A stretch of DNA of 64,000 nucleotides from Blastocystis hominis (lineage: Eukaryota; Sar; Bigyra; Opalinata; Blastocystidae). Below are positions 10,967 through 24,300 of this stretch, one piece after another. The notes under the pieces are model-generated. The model did not search any database, was not told where the DNA came from, and was given only the letters and a program-made list of their open reading frames with translations. The stretch's first letter is position 1. Every line of letters starts with the position of its first letter. A program made the position numbers and the translations under genes. The stretch covers positions 125,422 through 189,421 of the forward strand of contig NW_013171825.1 of assembly GCF_000151665.1 (NCBI RefSeq), given 5' to 3'.

Positions 10967-13900
10967 ATGTCTCCTCCACGTTCGAAGCAGCCGGAGGACG
11001 AAGACTATATTGATTCTACGCCGCATAAAAAAATAAAGCTTTCAAAGCGCAAAACGGTGATTCCTGCCAAAGTGTTGCGGCCGAGTAGAAAAAGGAAAAC
11101 TGAATACATTCCAAAGGAGAAGGAGGACAAGAGATACACGTGGAAGTCGAAATTGTAGAGTTGGTATTTGTTTGTAAGAAGTAGGCATGAACTGAAGGAG
11201 AGAATCGATGTGCAGCGTGTATTGCTGTTTGAAATAATGAATCACAAGCCACATCTGATTTCTGCAGATGAAGTAGAATTTGTGTTTCCGGGAAGCATAG
11301 GATGTAGAAAGCAATATATATGGAGTTTTTAAAGGGGATAATGGAGGACAAGTTTGTAACCGCGCCTGTCGCGAGTTTTTTGGACTTTTTCTCAAACAAC
11401 GTGCCTTCAGAGGACGAAGCAGGCGACCAACCGGAGTCAGCGGAGTCGCTGTCTCTTTTGCAATCCCTCTCTCTTCCTCCCAGCGTTTTTTCCATGATCG
11501 ACAGCATTCCCACTCGTCTTCACAACAAAGAAGTCTTTATTTTCAAGGAATTCTAACACGTAGCCCCTCATCTTTGACCGTTCCAAAATTTCCGCCTTTT
11601 TTAGTAGGCATAATCTCTTTCCTTCTTCTACTTCTTCTACAACAACAACAACAACTAAAACTACTACTACTACTACTACTCCTTCTTCTTCTTCCCTTCA
11701 ATCCCTCGTATCCTACGCTCTCACTCAGCTCGACCAACTCACCACGCAGCGTCTCGACCTCGCCACCATTCTCCAAGAGATCGACTCCAACTCCGAGCCC
11801 TACTGCATGGCTTCTCACCGCGGGGCCTACGCCGCGCGTAGCTACGAAACGCTTCGCGACTACGAGCCCTTCGAGGAACTCACCGACGCGCAGAAACGCG
11901 CCGTGCTCCACAAGCTCGACAACCCCACGTCCTTCCACGTTTCCACTTTTCCTCTAGCGACTCCCGCTGCGACGGCCACTGCGGCGACGCCCCCGCGGTT
12001 CTGAACCCCCTCACTTGGCACTTCGAGTCGGCGTGTCCCTGCGCGGCGCACAATTTCGCGTGTTCCCCGCGGTGCGGCCCGCCCGCCTGCGGGAACCAGC
12101 TGGGCCGCTGCGAGGAGCTGCAGGTGAACCGGGACCTGGCGATCCGGGACAGCTGGGGAATCGACTGCTACACGCGGAATCTGATCCAGAAGCTTTTGAA
12201 GCGCAGCGGCGTCACCGACGAACTCGTCGAAGTCTTTATCCAGCAGAGCCTCCTCCCCGCGGTTTCCATCCTCCCGCGGGAGGTCGCGCATGACTTGAGG
12301 TAGTCCCGCGGGGAGGCGTGTGAGGCGTAGGAATGCGCTGATCCTGCTGATCGCGCGGGAAATCTCGGTTCCCGCCTGCGCGCTGATCCTGCAAGCGGTC
12401 TGCATGTCGTCCCGCCTCCATTTTGTAGTTCCTGTATGTCGGCCCGTCGCACTTCCACGTGCACCCGAAGGGGAAGGGGGTGATCTGCGCGCGGCAAGGC
12501 GGGATTGCCGCCAACACGGTGATCTGCCGGTATTTGGGGGAAGTGTATCCGCCGTGGGCGTGGTTCGAGAAGCAAGATTTGCTCAAGCAAAAACTCAAAG
12601 ATTTTGGGATGGACGGAAATCTCCCCGAATTCTACAACATCATGCTCGAGCGCCCTCCGGACTCCCGCGGGGGCTACGATGTACTGTACATCGACCCCAT
12701 CTTCCGCGGGAATTTCGGGAGTCGGATGAGCCATTCCTGCTCGCCGAACTGCGCGACGACCACGATAACCGTGAACGGCCGTCTCGCCATCGTGCTGTGC
12801 TCCCCGCGGGACTGCGTCACCTCTAGCGTCGCGTTGCGACCCATCGCGTGGGGAGAGGAATTGTGTTTCGACTACGCGTGCGTCAGCGAATCAAAAACGG
12901 AGTTTGAAATGGCCACGTGCCTCTGCGGCTCGCTGCAATGCCGCGGTTCTTTCGTCTCCTACGCGGACGGAAACAGTTTCATGCAGGTCATGGCGAAACG
13001 GTTTCCCTTCGTCAAGAGAACCGCGGTTCTGCTCGATTCCTGCAATTCCGCGGTTTCGGACGACGACGCCAGGCGATTGGCCAAGCACGGCATCAAGGTT
13101 CTCCGTTTCTCCGATTCATGAGGAATAGTGTTCCATGCTGGAAGGCGCGCCAGCGTGGCTGCAGAAATGGATCGCGTCGATTCTCCGCTTCATGGAATTC
13201 GAAGAAGCGTCCCTCCCCGCGGAACTGCGCGGGATGAAGGACTGTCTGGGCCGCGATCTGTACCCCTCCGACGCCGCGCTGCGCCTGGAGTCGCACGGCG
13301 TGTTCGCCACGCGCCTGCAGAACGTGGCCATAACCGCGGATCGCGTCAAGCACTTCCTCGCCCAGCAACCCGCGGAACTCCGAGCCGTGCCTCCGTTTCG
13401 CCTTTTGACCGACGCCGAGGTCCTGGACTTCTTGTGGTTCGGCGCTCACTCCGTGATGAAACGCCTTCTCCGCGCCGCGCTCGCCGAAATCTCCGATCTC
13501 CCCGCGGTGCAGTTCTTCACCGCGCTCGACCGCGCACTCCAGCAACCGCGGGACGCCGCCACGCTCGAGTGGGTGCGTCTCCAGATGACCTCGGGTTTCC
13601 CCGTTTCCCCGATTCGATGTAGTGCGGGACGGCTTGCTGACGCTGCCGGCGCAGCGGCGCTGCCACCAGGCGGCCGCGGATTTGCTGACGATGTACCTGC
13701 ACACCGCGGTGTTCTTCGTGGCTACGGAGTACCGCAGCGTCAAGGGCGCGCCCATCTCCCTCCACTGCTACGATCTGCCCTGCTCCTGCGCGACGACGTA
13801 CAAGCTCCGCGTCGATAAGCAGCTCCAGACCGACAGGCAGCTGCAGGAGCGCGTCTGCCGCCTGGCCGCCCAAAACCCCGCCAAAATGGCTTCGCCCCCC

Positions 13901-14773
13901 GCCATGGGCGCTTCGCCCGCGGATCCCTCTCCCGCCTCTTTTTCTTCGCCTTCTTCGTCTGCCGCCAAAACTTCTTCGTCTGCCGCGCAATCGTCTTCGT
14001 CTTCGTTTGCCGCGCAATCATCTTCGTCTGCCGCGCAATCGTCTTCGTCGTCTTCGTTTGCCGCCAAATCTTCGTCTGCCGCGCAATCGTCTTCGTCTTC
14101 GTTTGCCGCCAAATCTTCGTCTGCCGCCAAATCTTCGTCGTCTTCGTCTGCCGCCAAATCTTCGTCGGCGACGCGGTCAAACCTGTGGGTGGGCGGGGAG
14201 GCGTGGGACTCGCCCGAGGAGCAGTTCTGGCGGGAGCAGAGCGAGGCGGCGCGCATCGCGGAGAGCAACCGCGTGCTGTGCCAGGCGCAGCGCAGCTACC
14301 CGAGCGGGTACGTGTGGGGGCAGCTGGCGATGTGGTTCAAGCAGGCGGGGAACGACCCGTCGCTGAGCCTGACGAACGAGCGAAAGGGCTGCGTGCTGCT
14401 GCCCGACGTGGAATCCTGCTACGAGAGCAAGCGGTTCGACCTCAACTACACGCCCGAGGAGCGCGGAAAGTGGATCGCGCGGCTCGAGCACTGCCCTGCA
14501 CAGCCGTGGCTGTCCACGCATTGGACCTTCCGGAGATCGGCGCACGTGTACGGAACGCCCATGATGGATGCGGTGCGCGGACAGTGGGGGAATTTGGTGG
14601 TGCGGATTGAGAGAGGGAGTGAAGGGTAGGACGCCATCGCGGAGTTGAAGAAGTCGGAGTATGTGCCCTACGAGATTAAGGATGATGACAAGAGTGCGCG
14701 TGGAATGGTGGAATGAAGAGTAGAAATGAGCTTGTCCGAACTGATGAAGACGAAATACCCGGAGTGGTCCTGA
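10967..14773 (+). CDS. ATXR3/SDG2-like SET-domain histone H3K4 methyltransferase
   Basis: Exons 10967-11154, 11185-11272, 11308-11532, 11564-11928, 11958-12299, 12331-12397, 12429-13097, 13129-13594, 13623-14596, 14630-14693, 14724-14773; introns 28-35 nt; 1165 residues. Basic N-terminus (KKIKLSKRK, likely nuclear), a Thr/Ser tract, a Cys-rich segment at about 290-345, SET domain with MSHSCSPNC (about 524), GEELCFDYAC (about 570) and post-SET CLCGSLQCRG. The following WLQKWIASILRFMEFEEASLP block matches the part C-terminal to SET in plant ATXR3. Residues about 915-985 are a Ser/Ala repeat, then LWGQLA-like VWGQLAMWFKQ and HWTFRRS as in ATXR3 C-termini. Apparent stops at 11156, 11554, 12301 and 14627 all fall in introns of 30-33 nt. 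TGA 14771-14773; TGTTTGTT at 14789. Confidence 0.87.
13930..14170 (+). repeat. In-frame Ser/Ala-coding repeat (TCTTCG, GCCGCC/GCCGCG)
   Basis: Imperfect tandem units TCTTCGTCTGCCGCC- and TCTTCGTTTGCCGCG-like inside the SET gene, coding poly-Ser with Ala-Ala and Phe. Repeat length probably varies between strains. Confidence 0.85.
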
Positions 14774-14823
14774 TGTGATTCCAAGGCTTGTTTGTTTCAC
14801 ACTTTTTCACACAGCGGGGAAAC

Positions 14824-15349
14824 ATGGCCTCTCGAATGGCTGTGCGCTCGTTCAGGAGCTGTGCTAGCCTCTTGCGCATCTCCCAGAAACAATTGTAAAC
14901 CCGATCAAGCGCAAACTAAAAGTATAGAGCTTCCTCCAGACCGTTACATTTCGGCAACGATATCTCAATGCGAAGACTCGTAAAGCCTTGCCCAATCGAG
15001 AATTTGGGTCCTAAGGTGAACCGAACGTTTTGGGCGTTGAAGATGAATAAAATTGAAGTAGGTAACACGTTTGAATGGCTTACCGATAGCTTCAGCAGCT
15101 GAAGATGGCAGTTCTGACCATGACTTTGGTATCTTCTTCCTCCTTATTATTGAGTGTGTCAAACTGCATTTCTTCTACTGCAATGTGTCTGGAAGGGGAC
15201 GAAGAGGAATCGAGCTCGTATTGATATGGATTGTTGATAACGAGTAGTGGCGAAGATGGCCTAAAGAGGCAATAGCATTTGCGATCAACTCATCTGTTAT
15301 ATTTGGAAAGATGGGTTGATCGCGTTGCCATTATCGATAAAAAGGGGTT
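14824..15349 (+). CDS. Small protein of unknown function with possible mitochondrial presequence
   Basis: Not recognised. Model: exons 14824-14894, 14928-15057, 15090-15128, 15155-15243, 15276-15349, introns 33, 32, 26 and 32 nt, 134 residues. The N-terminus (MASRMAVRSFRSCASLLRIS) is rich in Arg and Ser without acids, as in mitochondrial targeting peptides. A hydrophobic stretch near residues 100-112 (ELVLIWIV) could contact a membrane. Frame choice in the last two exons rests on the 3' end: T15349 is codon position 1, four bases before TGTTTGTT, which yields UAA after polyadenylation. A competing model without the last two introns stops at TGA 15222-15224. Confidence 0.5.
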
Positions 15350-15353
15350 TATC

Positions 15354-15361
15354 TGTTTGTT
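15354..15361 (+). terminator. TGTTTGTT 3'-end motif (stop-creating)
   Basis: Exact motif, spacer TATC after T15349. The only copy in the 1 kb downstream of the SET gene, so a transcript most likely ends here. Confidence 0.65.
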
Positions 15362-17069
<1,708 letters not shown>

Positions 17070-19082
17070 TCAAAACATAAAATAGAACGAATGCTTGATT
17101 TCGTGGACAAGATCAGCGAGAATGGAAGAAACATCTATGAATCAAATCAAATCAATCTAACTATACTCGAAATTGATTTCGATCGAACTCCATCGAATGA
17201 ATCAGGTAGCTCGACATTTCGAAGATTTGGAATATCTAAATACTATCAATATTCAATATGCAGAAATACTTTCCAATGTCACGGAACAAAAACAATACAA
17301 ACTAAATCCTTCAGAAATTATTGATGTTAGATTTGGAAGATCTACAAAACAAATCATAACCAATCAATTCATTATTACTTCGCATTATCAATGAAGTTGA
17401 ATCATTTTCTCTACCACGAATTGCACCTGCACCGAGTTGAATGGATTGTAATGATGGAAGATCTACATCAATCATTTCATTCGAATTCATTCAATACTTT
17501 CAATAATGGTTCTTAAAGAATCACGGAACGCCAATTCACCTAATGTAATTGACTGTAGATTTGGAAGATCTATAATATAATACTCAATATCATATCAATA
17601 CCTCGAATTACAAACGAACTGTAATAGAAATTGTATGAATTATATTCAATTGTGCCAATTTTTATAGATTGTAATTTTGGTAGATTCTTCAATTCAAAGT
17701 CTCCTCCAAAATCACTGAAACTGCATTCACCGATTTGAATGGATTCCAATGATTCACAATTCAATATGTGGAATGATTTTGAATTGTTACATTCTTGGGC
17801 AGCCTTAGTACAACTAATATTTTTCCAATCGGTATGATCCAGCATAGTAAACGAATCGATCCCGATTTTGATTGTTTTCAATCGATTCAATCCATCGATT
17901 TTGAATCTTTGCCCTATTCTAAAACAGTAATGTCCGATTTCAATTGATTCTAAAGAATTGAGGGAATATAGACTGAATTCTAGACCTAAACTGAATGAAT
18001 AACTACCCAATGTAATGGATTGTAGATTTGGAAGATCTATGCATCATTCAAATATTCAATATCATATCAATACCTCGAATTACAAATGAACTACACAAGA
18101 AACTGCATGATTTACTTTCAATTGTGCCAATTTGAATGGATTGTAATTGTGGTAGATTCTTCAATTCAAAGTCGCCAGCAAAATCAATGAAACTACAGTA
18201 GCCAATTTGAATGGATTCCAATGATTCACAATTCAATATGTGGAATGATTTCGATTCATCATTTCCCGAAGTATTCTCTATCTGAGTAAATGAATACTTT
18301 CCGATTTTGATAGTTATCAATCGATTCAATCCATCGATTTTGAATGTTTGCACTGATCCAAAACATTCATCGCCGATTTCGATTGATTCCAAATTATACA
18401 ACAATGAAACATCCCAATCGACCAATACACAATTGTCAGTCAGTTTCAAATGTTTCATTCCGATATTCAGTGGTTTGTTTCCATCTCCTTCATATTTTTC
18501 ATCATTATCACATTCAATTCCATTATACCATTCACATTCTTTCACTAATTTACCATATCGATCATACACTTTTCCAATTCCAAATCGCTTATCATCACAC
18601 CAATATCCTTCATATTCAATACATCCATTATTATGATAACTCGTTCCATAGCCAAATCGTTTCCAATTGATCATTATGCCCTTGTACAACAGCAATCCAT
18701 CATTATCATACATTTCACCATATCCAAATGGAATTCCAAACTTGTTTTCTGCCAATATCAAGCCTTCAAATCGACTTCCATGATCCAAGTCCACAATTCC
18801 TTCTTCTACTTCTATGGATTGTTCTTCATTATATGAAATAGCACCAATTTGATGATTTCCAATCACTTTCAACACTTTCTGCTCATTGACCACAAATCCT
18901 TGATTCATGAATATTCCATTATTGAATTGCAATACTACACATTCTCTATTACTCAATATGAGTGAAATCCAGCCATCAACTTTCATTTCTTTACCTAAGC
19001 ATCCCTGTACATTTTGAATAATGGAACTATCAATATGATAGTTACTGATAGCAGAATTGACAAAATCAGCAAACTTTTGCAT
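17070..19082 (-). CDS. MORN-like plus leucine-rich-repeat protein (paralogue A)
   Basis: Exons (-) 19082-18074, 18036-17602, 17569-17498, 17462-17379, 17341-17270, 17235-17167, 17134-17070; 601 residues. Residues about 110-190 carry MORN-like repeats (GYGEMYDNDG, FGYGTSYHNNG, FGIGKVYDRYG). The rest is LRR of BspA type: SLESIEIGDECF, GLNRLITIKIG, FHILNCESLESIQIG, ELKNLPQLQSIQIG, then short units beginning DLPNLQSI or NLPSLQSI. Every intron (32-37 nt) is phase 1 and lies just before the LP of a unit, so each internal exon is one repeat block with length divisible by three. No signal peptide or TM segment. Function unknown; such LRRs usually bind protein. Paralogue of the gene at 44193-46875. 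Confidence 0.85.
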
Positions 19083-19772
19083 GGAAATGAAAAGAAATAT
19101 GGTAAAACGGTTATTTTGGAAACAAGATCTGTTTCATTATTTCTCGATAGAACACACGTCATGGATTATTGTTTATGTCTTTGATATGCTGGTGTGTTAC
19201 AAACTAGAATACATATAATAAAATCACATTTTCTCCACCCATTTCTATTTTTCTTTATTTCGGTGTATTTCCATCTATTCATTTATTCTTGTGTTATTTT
19301 CAGATACTTATAGCTTTGATTGTATAATATTACGCATTTTCATCACCTTTACTCTCTCATGTCAGAATGGCTGTTCTACTAAGTCTATAATGGATATATG
19401 TTCTTCAAAATATATCAATTATGTGATAGTTAATCTTGTTTTGCAACAATCGAACTCACAATAGTGAATACTGTTGGAATGGTTAGATTCGTAATAGAGA
19501 GTATGGCAGTAGTATGTAGAATGCAAAATCCATCATTTCTATTTGACAAGTGGTTTATTGTATTGATTCTCTGTTGATACTTCGATTCTCTTCTGTCACA
19601 ATGATCATCCATATTGAGTACAAAGAATGATATTGCAGAGAAAGGAATGTGGTTCATAGATTGAAATGGTGAATAGGAATCATAGTATCATTAAACAAAA
19701 CAATCGATTGAATAATATGATGATGGATGGAATGTGTGAATCCTATGAATGAAAACCTTGCTTTCTATTTGA
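19083..19772. other. AT-rich intergenic stretch, no gene seen
   Basis: Upstream region of LRR gene A and downstream of the truncated paralogue. Contains only short unsupported ORFs. Confidence 0.6.
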
Positions 19773-20578
19773 TCAACAAAACAATGTGAAATGCAATGTG
19801 ATTAACATAGCAATAGTATATAATAAACAAGTAATATTGAGTGAATGAATGAATGAATGAATATGCCATCCATCATAGAGATCTCTTCCACTCACTTCCT
19901 TTCCATCTTTCCATTCCACTTCGCGAGTAGCAATCCGAGTTCCTTCATCGATCCAGTATCCTCGACCATTTCGAAGAAACGATTCTTTCGATTCATCATA
20001 AATGAATTCGCCCATATACAGGGGAATTCGATTCGAAGCGATGGTGTTGTCACCGTTTCGCTTGAACTCGATCATGATAGTTCCCTCGATCTTGCGGATG
20101 ATCTCCACAAGCTTGTTCCCCTTCCACATTCCCTCGAGCAGCATGGCACCCGTTTTATCGTCATACTGGATGCCCCATCCTTCCCTCTCTCGCTTCTCGT
20201 TGAACTCACCGTGATAAATCAGGTGATCACTCGCATGCGAATAGATTTCCATACGCTCGCCTCGGACATGGTTTGTTATACGATGAAAATTCTTGTTATC
20301 CCAGATATCATCAAATGATTGGACAAAAGCGACACATCCATTTTCAAATCGCGTAAAGTCGCCGATTTCGTGTCGTCTGCATCCACCTCGTAGTACATCT
20401 TCAGTATGCCATTTTGGTATAGGCAAACCTTCCCAGCTTTCGTCAACGTGTATTCAGCCTCGTGATCGCCTTGATAACATTGGAGGCTATAGTTGCAGCC
20501 GCCAATAGTGATTTCCTTTGCTTCACCATGCGTTATGTAACCGTCCAGGAGAAATTCGCTTCCCTTAAGTTCTTCCAT
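19773..20578 (-). pseudogene. Frameshifted and truncated paralogue of the MORN/LRR family
   Basis: From MEELKGSEFLLDGY the protein tracks the N-terminus of the gene at 44193-46875 (shared LLDGY, YSLQ-YQG, LIYHGEFNEKR/LLYHGEYNEKR, EGWGI-YD, EGMW, ATRE-EWKDGKEVSG). Near 20385-20400 the match jumps from one reading frame to the next with no usable intron, so one base seems lost. After GRDLYDG (about 19868) the homology stops in an ATTC-type repeat and no LRR part follows; the frame ends at 19773. Either a dead copy or a sequencing error plus a truncated gene. Base composition is less AT-rich than the surroundings. Confidence 0.7.
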
Positions 20579-21358
20579 TCTACCTATTTGGAATCACATA
20601 TTCTTAGCCTCTACTCTTTGAATCCGTAATTTATAGCCAAATATAAAGAATTTATGAAGAAAACAGAGAGATCAGTTTGTTTCCTTACACCTAAGTATTC
20701 TTCATATTAAAAAAAATATGATAGAGTGCTACCATATACACATTGGATCCAAGATTTCCAAGTGAAGTACTCACTTGTGTTTCGCATCATTTTGTTCACA
20801 TTTTTGTGGTTGAAATAGTTCGGAGGTATAGATATTTATAATAATAATATCAGGATTGTTTGGAAACACTCAGAATGGAAAAGTCCATTTTGTTGTCTAC
20901 TATGTCTGTATAGGTTGTGTATTTATGATATCATAGTGAAATCGTGTTATGAAGCAAGGATTTGGTTGTTCACTCCACTTTGTCTAAATAGTCTATATTA
21001 TCATTATTATTATTATTATTATTTCGATAATCCAATCTATCCATCCATGATTCTAGCCAAATCATTTTGACTTGGGAATGGTTGGGTTTGAAAGCAATTA
21101 AAACTAATAAAATTAGTAAATCAAATGGAAATTGGTTTTGATCCAGTGATTTTTACAAGAAGCAAGTGTTTGTCTATGAGCAATCACTGTATGTTTTCAT
21201 ATTTCTTGTACAGGAAGCAGTGTCTCTTTGTGTTATAGTTTTTTCATAGATGTCAATGACAGGAAAAGTCTGCATTCTCTAATGTTCTAACAAACAATCA
21301 CAAAAATTCAATCAATTCCCACTCTTTCATGTGAACGTTCTGGAGATTGTCCTCCAGT
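20579..21358. other. AT-rich intergenic stretch, no gene seen
   Basis: Contains an (ATT)n tract at about 21000-21022 and, at 21289-21296, TGTTTGTT on the minus strand, 63 bases past the stop of the large receptor gene. Confidence 0.7.
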
Positions 21359-24300
21359 CTATTTCACTGTCAAATTCACTGGGTTCCTTGCCGGATCGTT
21401 CGGCTGAGCCGCTGCATTCCCAATTGCATTCGTTTGTTCAGCAGGTTGTTCAACGGGCTGAGCAGGAGCAACAGGTTGTTCAGCAGGCTGTTCAGCAGGC
21501 TGTTCAATGGGTTCAACGGGGTCGATGGGTTGTTCAACGGGTTGTTCAATGGGCTGTTCAACGGGCGGCTCAACGGGCGGCTCAACAGGCTCGATGGGTC
21601 CATTCACATTCATTGGCTGAGCAATTTCAACGGGCTCGATGGGCTCGATGGGCTCGATGGGCTCGATGGGCTCGATGGGCTCGATGGGCTCGATGGGCTC
21701 GATGGGCTGCACTGAGCTCTGCCCGCCCTTGTTTCTCTCTTGTTCGATTTCGCCCACTTCTCTCATCACCGCTTCATGCGGATCGTTCCACCGCGGCATC
21801 TCGATCACTCGCTGATACGCCTCGCCATTCTCCGCCCTCTGCAGCGCCGCTTCCTCGTCGTTCTCCATGTTCATCGGCGCCATCCCCACCAGAATTCCCC
21901 TCTCCTGCATTTTCTTCTGCGTCGTCAGCTCCAGCTCCTTCAAATTCCTCTGCTGCTCTTCCAGCTCCTTCTCCTGCTCCATGTCTCTCTCCTCCCACGC
22001 CGCGAAGACCCTCTGCTTCTCGCGCAACTGCTTGTCCATCTCCTCCCGCATCGCCTTGCCCTTCTTCTTCTCGTGTCGTCGCGACACGACCATCAAACCA
22101 ATCAGCGCCACGATGCACACCAGCAGCACCGCCAGCAGCACGATCAGCACGATCCACCCCGCGCCCAGCGACTTCTTCGCGCACACGCCCTCCTCGCACA
22201 GCGCAGACGCGCAGTCCGCGTCGATTTCGCACCGCTTCCCCACGCCGCACTTCGACAAGCACACGCCGCCGCAGTCCACGTCGCTCTCGCCCTCGCTCCG
22301 TTCGCCGTCGTAGCACGTGTACGGGTCCGTTTCCGCGGGGGACAGCACGATCACCTGCTCCAGCGACACGCCGTCATTCGCAAAACCGCGGGAATTCAGA
22401 TCCTCGCCCAGCTGGCTCAGCACGGCCGGGTCGTTCAAACCGTCCTTCACGGACTGCGCCTTCGATTCCTGCACATTCAGCACGCACGTGGCATTCACGA
22501 GCGTTTCATCGGCCAGGCGGCGCCCCGCGGGGAGCGTCTGGTCCCATCGCTCCACACGCATGTCGTTGCGCTCCAAACTGAACGTCGAAGCCAGCACGGA
22601 GAGCAGAGCGAGCTGGTTCTCCTGGACTTCAAACTCGCTTTCCGCCGCCTCGCTGGCGGCGATCCGCAGCTTCGCGAACACGAAGCGGTACCCTTCCGCG
22701 GGGACCGCCGCCTCCAAGCGCTGCGCGGTGCAGTCGGGGCCCTCGAAGCCCTCCTCGCACACACAGACGAACGAGTCCGTCTGGCACACGCCGTGTCCGC
22801 GGCATTCGTGCGCGTCGCTCGCGCCGGACGCTCGCAGCAGTCCGGGACACGACGCCTCGCACACCGCTCCGTAGAAGCCCTGCGCGCACGCGCACGACTC
22901 GCCATCGCTGCAGACGCCCTGTCCGTTGCACACCAGCGAGCCGTTGCGCGGACAGTCCAGCCAGTCCACCACGATCTGCACCTCCGTGCTGCCGATGGAC
23001 CCGCTCACGAGCTCGTTCGCCTCCTCCGCGCAGCAGTACGCGTAGAACGTGCTGTTCACCGCGATGTTCTGCAGCACCAGCTCCTCCTCCACGCCGCCGG
23101 CCACTTCCGCCCACACCGCGTCCGGCGAGGCCTGCAGCGCCGCGCAGGAGCTCGGCGGCAGCGCGGCGGGCAGCGCCACGCACGTCACGTTCGCAGGGTA
23201 GGTGTACCGCACCGCCAGCGTCGCGTAGAGCGGCGCCACCGTCCGCAGCGACGCGCTCAGCACGCCTTCCGGATAGGTGCGCGCCAGCACCTGCTGGGAG
23301 TTGCCGTTTCCGTAGAGATCGAAGACCTTCCCCGCGGGGACGGTGATGGAGAAGATGCCGTGCGTGAGCGGGGCGACGGAGAGGTAGCTGAGCTGGCTGG
23401 TGACCGCCTGGTGCGCGAGAATGCGGCAGTTGTCCAGCACGAGGTCGGCGACGTCGAAGCTCTGCACGGTCTCGGAGAAGCGCACGGTCACGTTCACCGG
23501 CTGGGCGGGCAGGATGTACTCGTCGGGGTCCGTCGACAGCAGCACCGCGGGGCCCACGACGTCCGCCGCGGTGGTGGCGTTGAGCATGCGATCGGCGAGG
23601 CTCTGCAGGCCCACGACGCCATCGTCGTTGATGCCGAGACAGTAGAGCTGGTAGGGCGTGGAGGGCTGCAGGCCCTGGACGGTCATGTAGTTCACGATGG
23701 AGGGCTGCGGGATGAAGATCGACTGTCCCGCCTGGATCCACTCCTCCGTGGGCGGGAGGTTGTTAGGCTCCTCCACGCGTGCGCGACACACGATGGTGCC
23801 GTTCGTGGAGCTGGTGAGGTCGATCTCGAACGTCTTCGAGGACACCGAGGCCATCGTCACTAAAATCACGGGGTAGTTCAGCGAGTGGAACGTCACGCGG
23901 GTATCCGCGATCTCGCCCTGCTGCGCCAGCCCGCGCTCGCTCTCCGAGTAGCAGTACGCCGCGTAGGCGTAATCCGGCTCCAGGTTCTCGAATGTCATCT
24001 GCACCGGCGCGTTGGCGACCAGATGGACGCTCTGCCCCGCGGTTTTGAGCGTGCTGGCGACGGGAACGACGTCGTTCTCGTGCACGGGCATGCACCACGC
24101 CGTGGCGTCCGCTGAGGACACGATGGAGATGGTGGCGGTGAGCTCCTGCATGGTCACGAAGGTCACAAAGATCGAGTGGCGGTCCAGCGGCGTGCGGAAC
24201 AGCTGCTTGGTGTCCGCCACGGGCGTCGTCATCGTTTGGTTGTGCACGTCCCACGCCATGCAGTACGCCGCGTAGTCCGTGTCCTCCGTCAGCCCCGTCA

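Noticed and set aside
11807-12004. ATG11807 as the start of the SET-domain gene
   Set aside because: The frame continues upstream through three introns of 30-35 nt to ATG10967, right after the Abitram 3' motif.
15222-15224. TGA as the end of the small gene at 14824
   Set aside because: Kept as an alternative only; a model with two more introns ends at the T-N4-TGTTTGTT site, which explains the motif at 15354.
17091-17394. Plus-strand ORFs with similarity to ORFs at 44197-44484
   Set aside because: They are antisense to homologous LRR exons of the two paralogues; the resemblance is mirrored from the true minus-strand genes.
21740-23863. Plus-strand ORF of 707 codons (and another of 416 codons at 21331-22581)
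   Set aside because: Antisense to the GC-rich receptor exon; His/Arg/Leu-rich translation without any domain. Long only because the real gene has few stops in the opposite frame.
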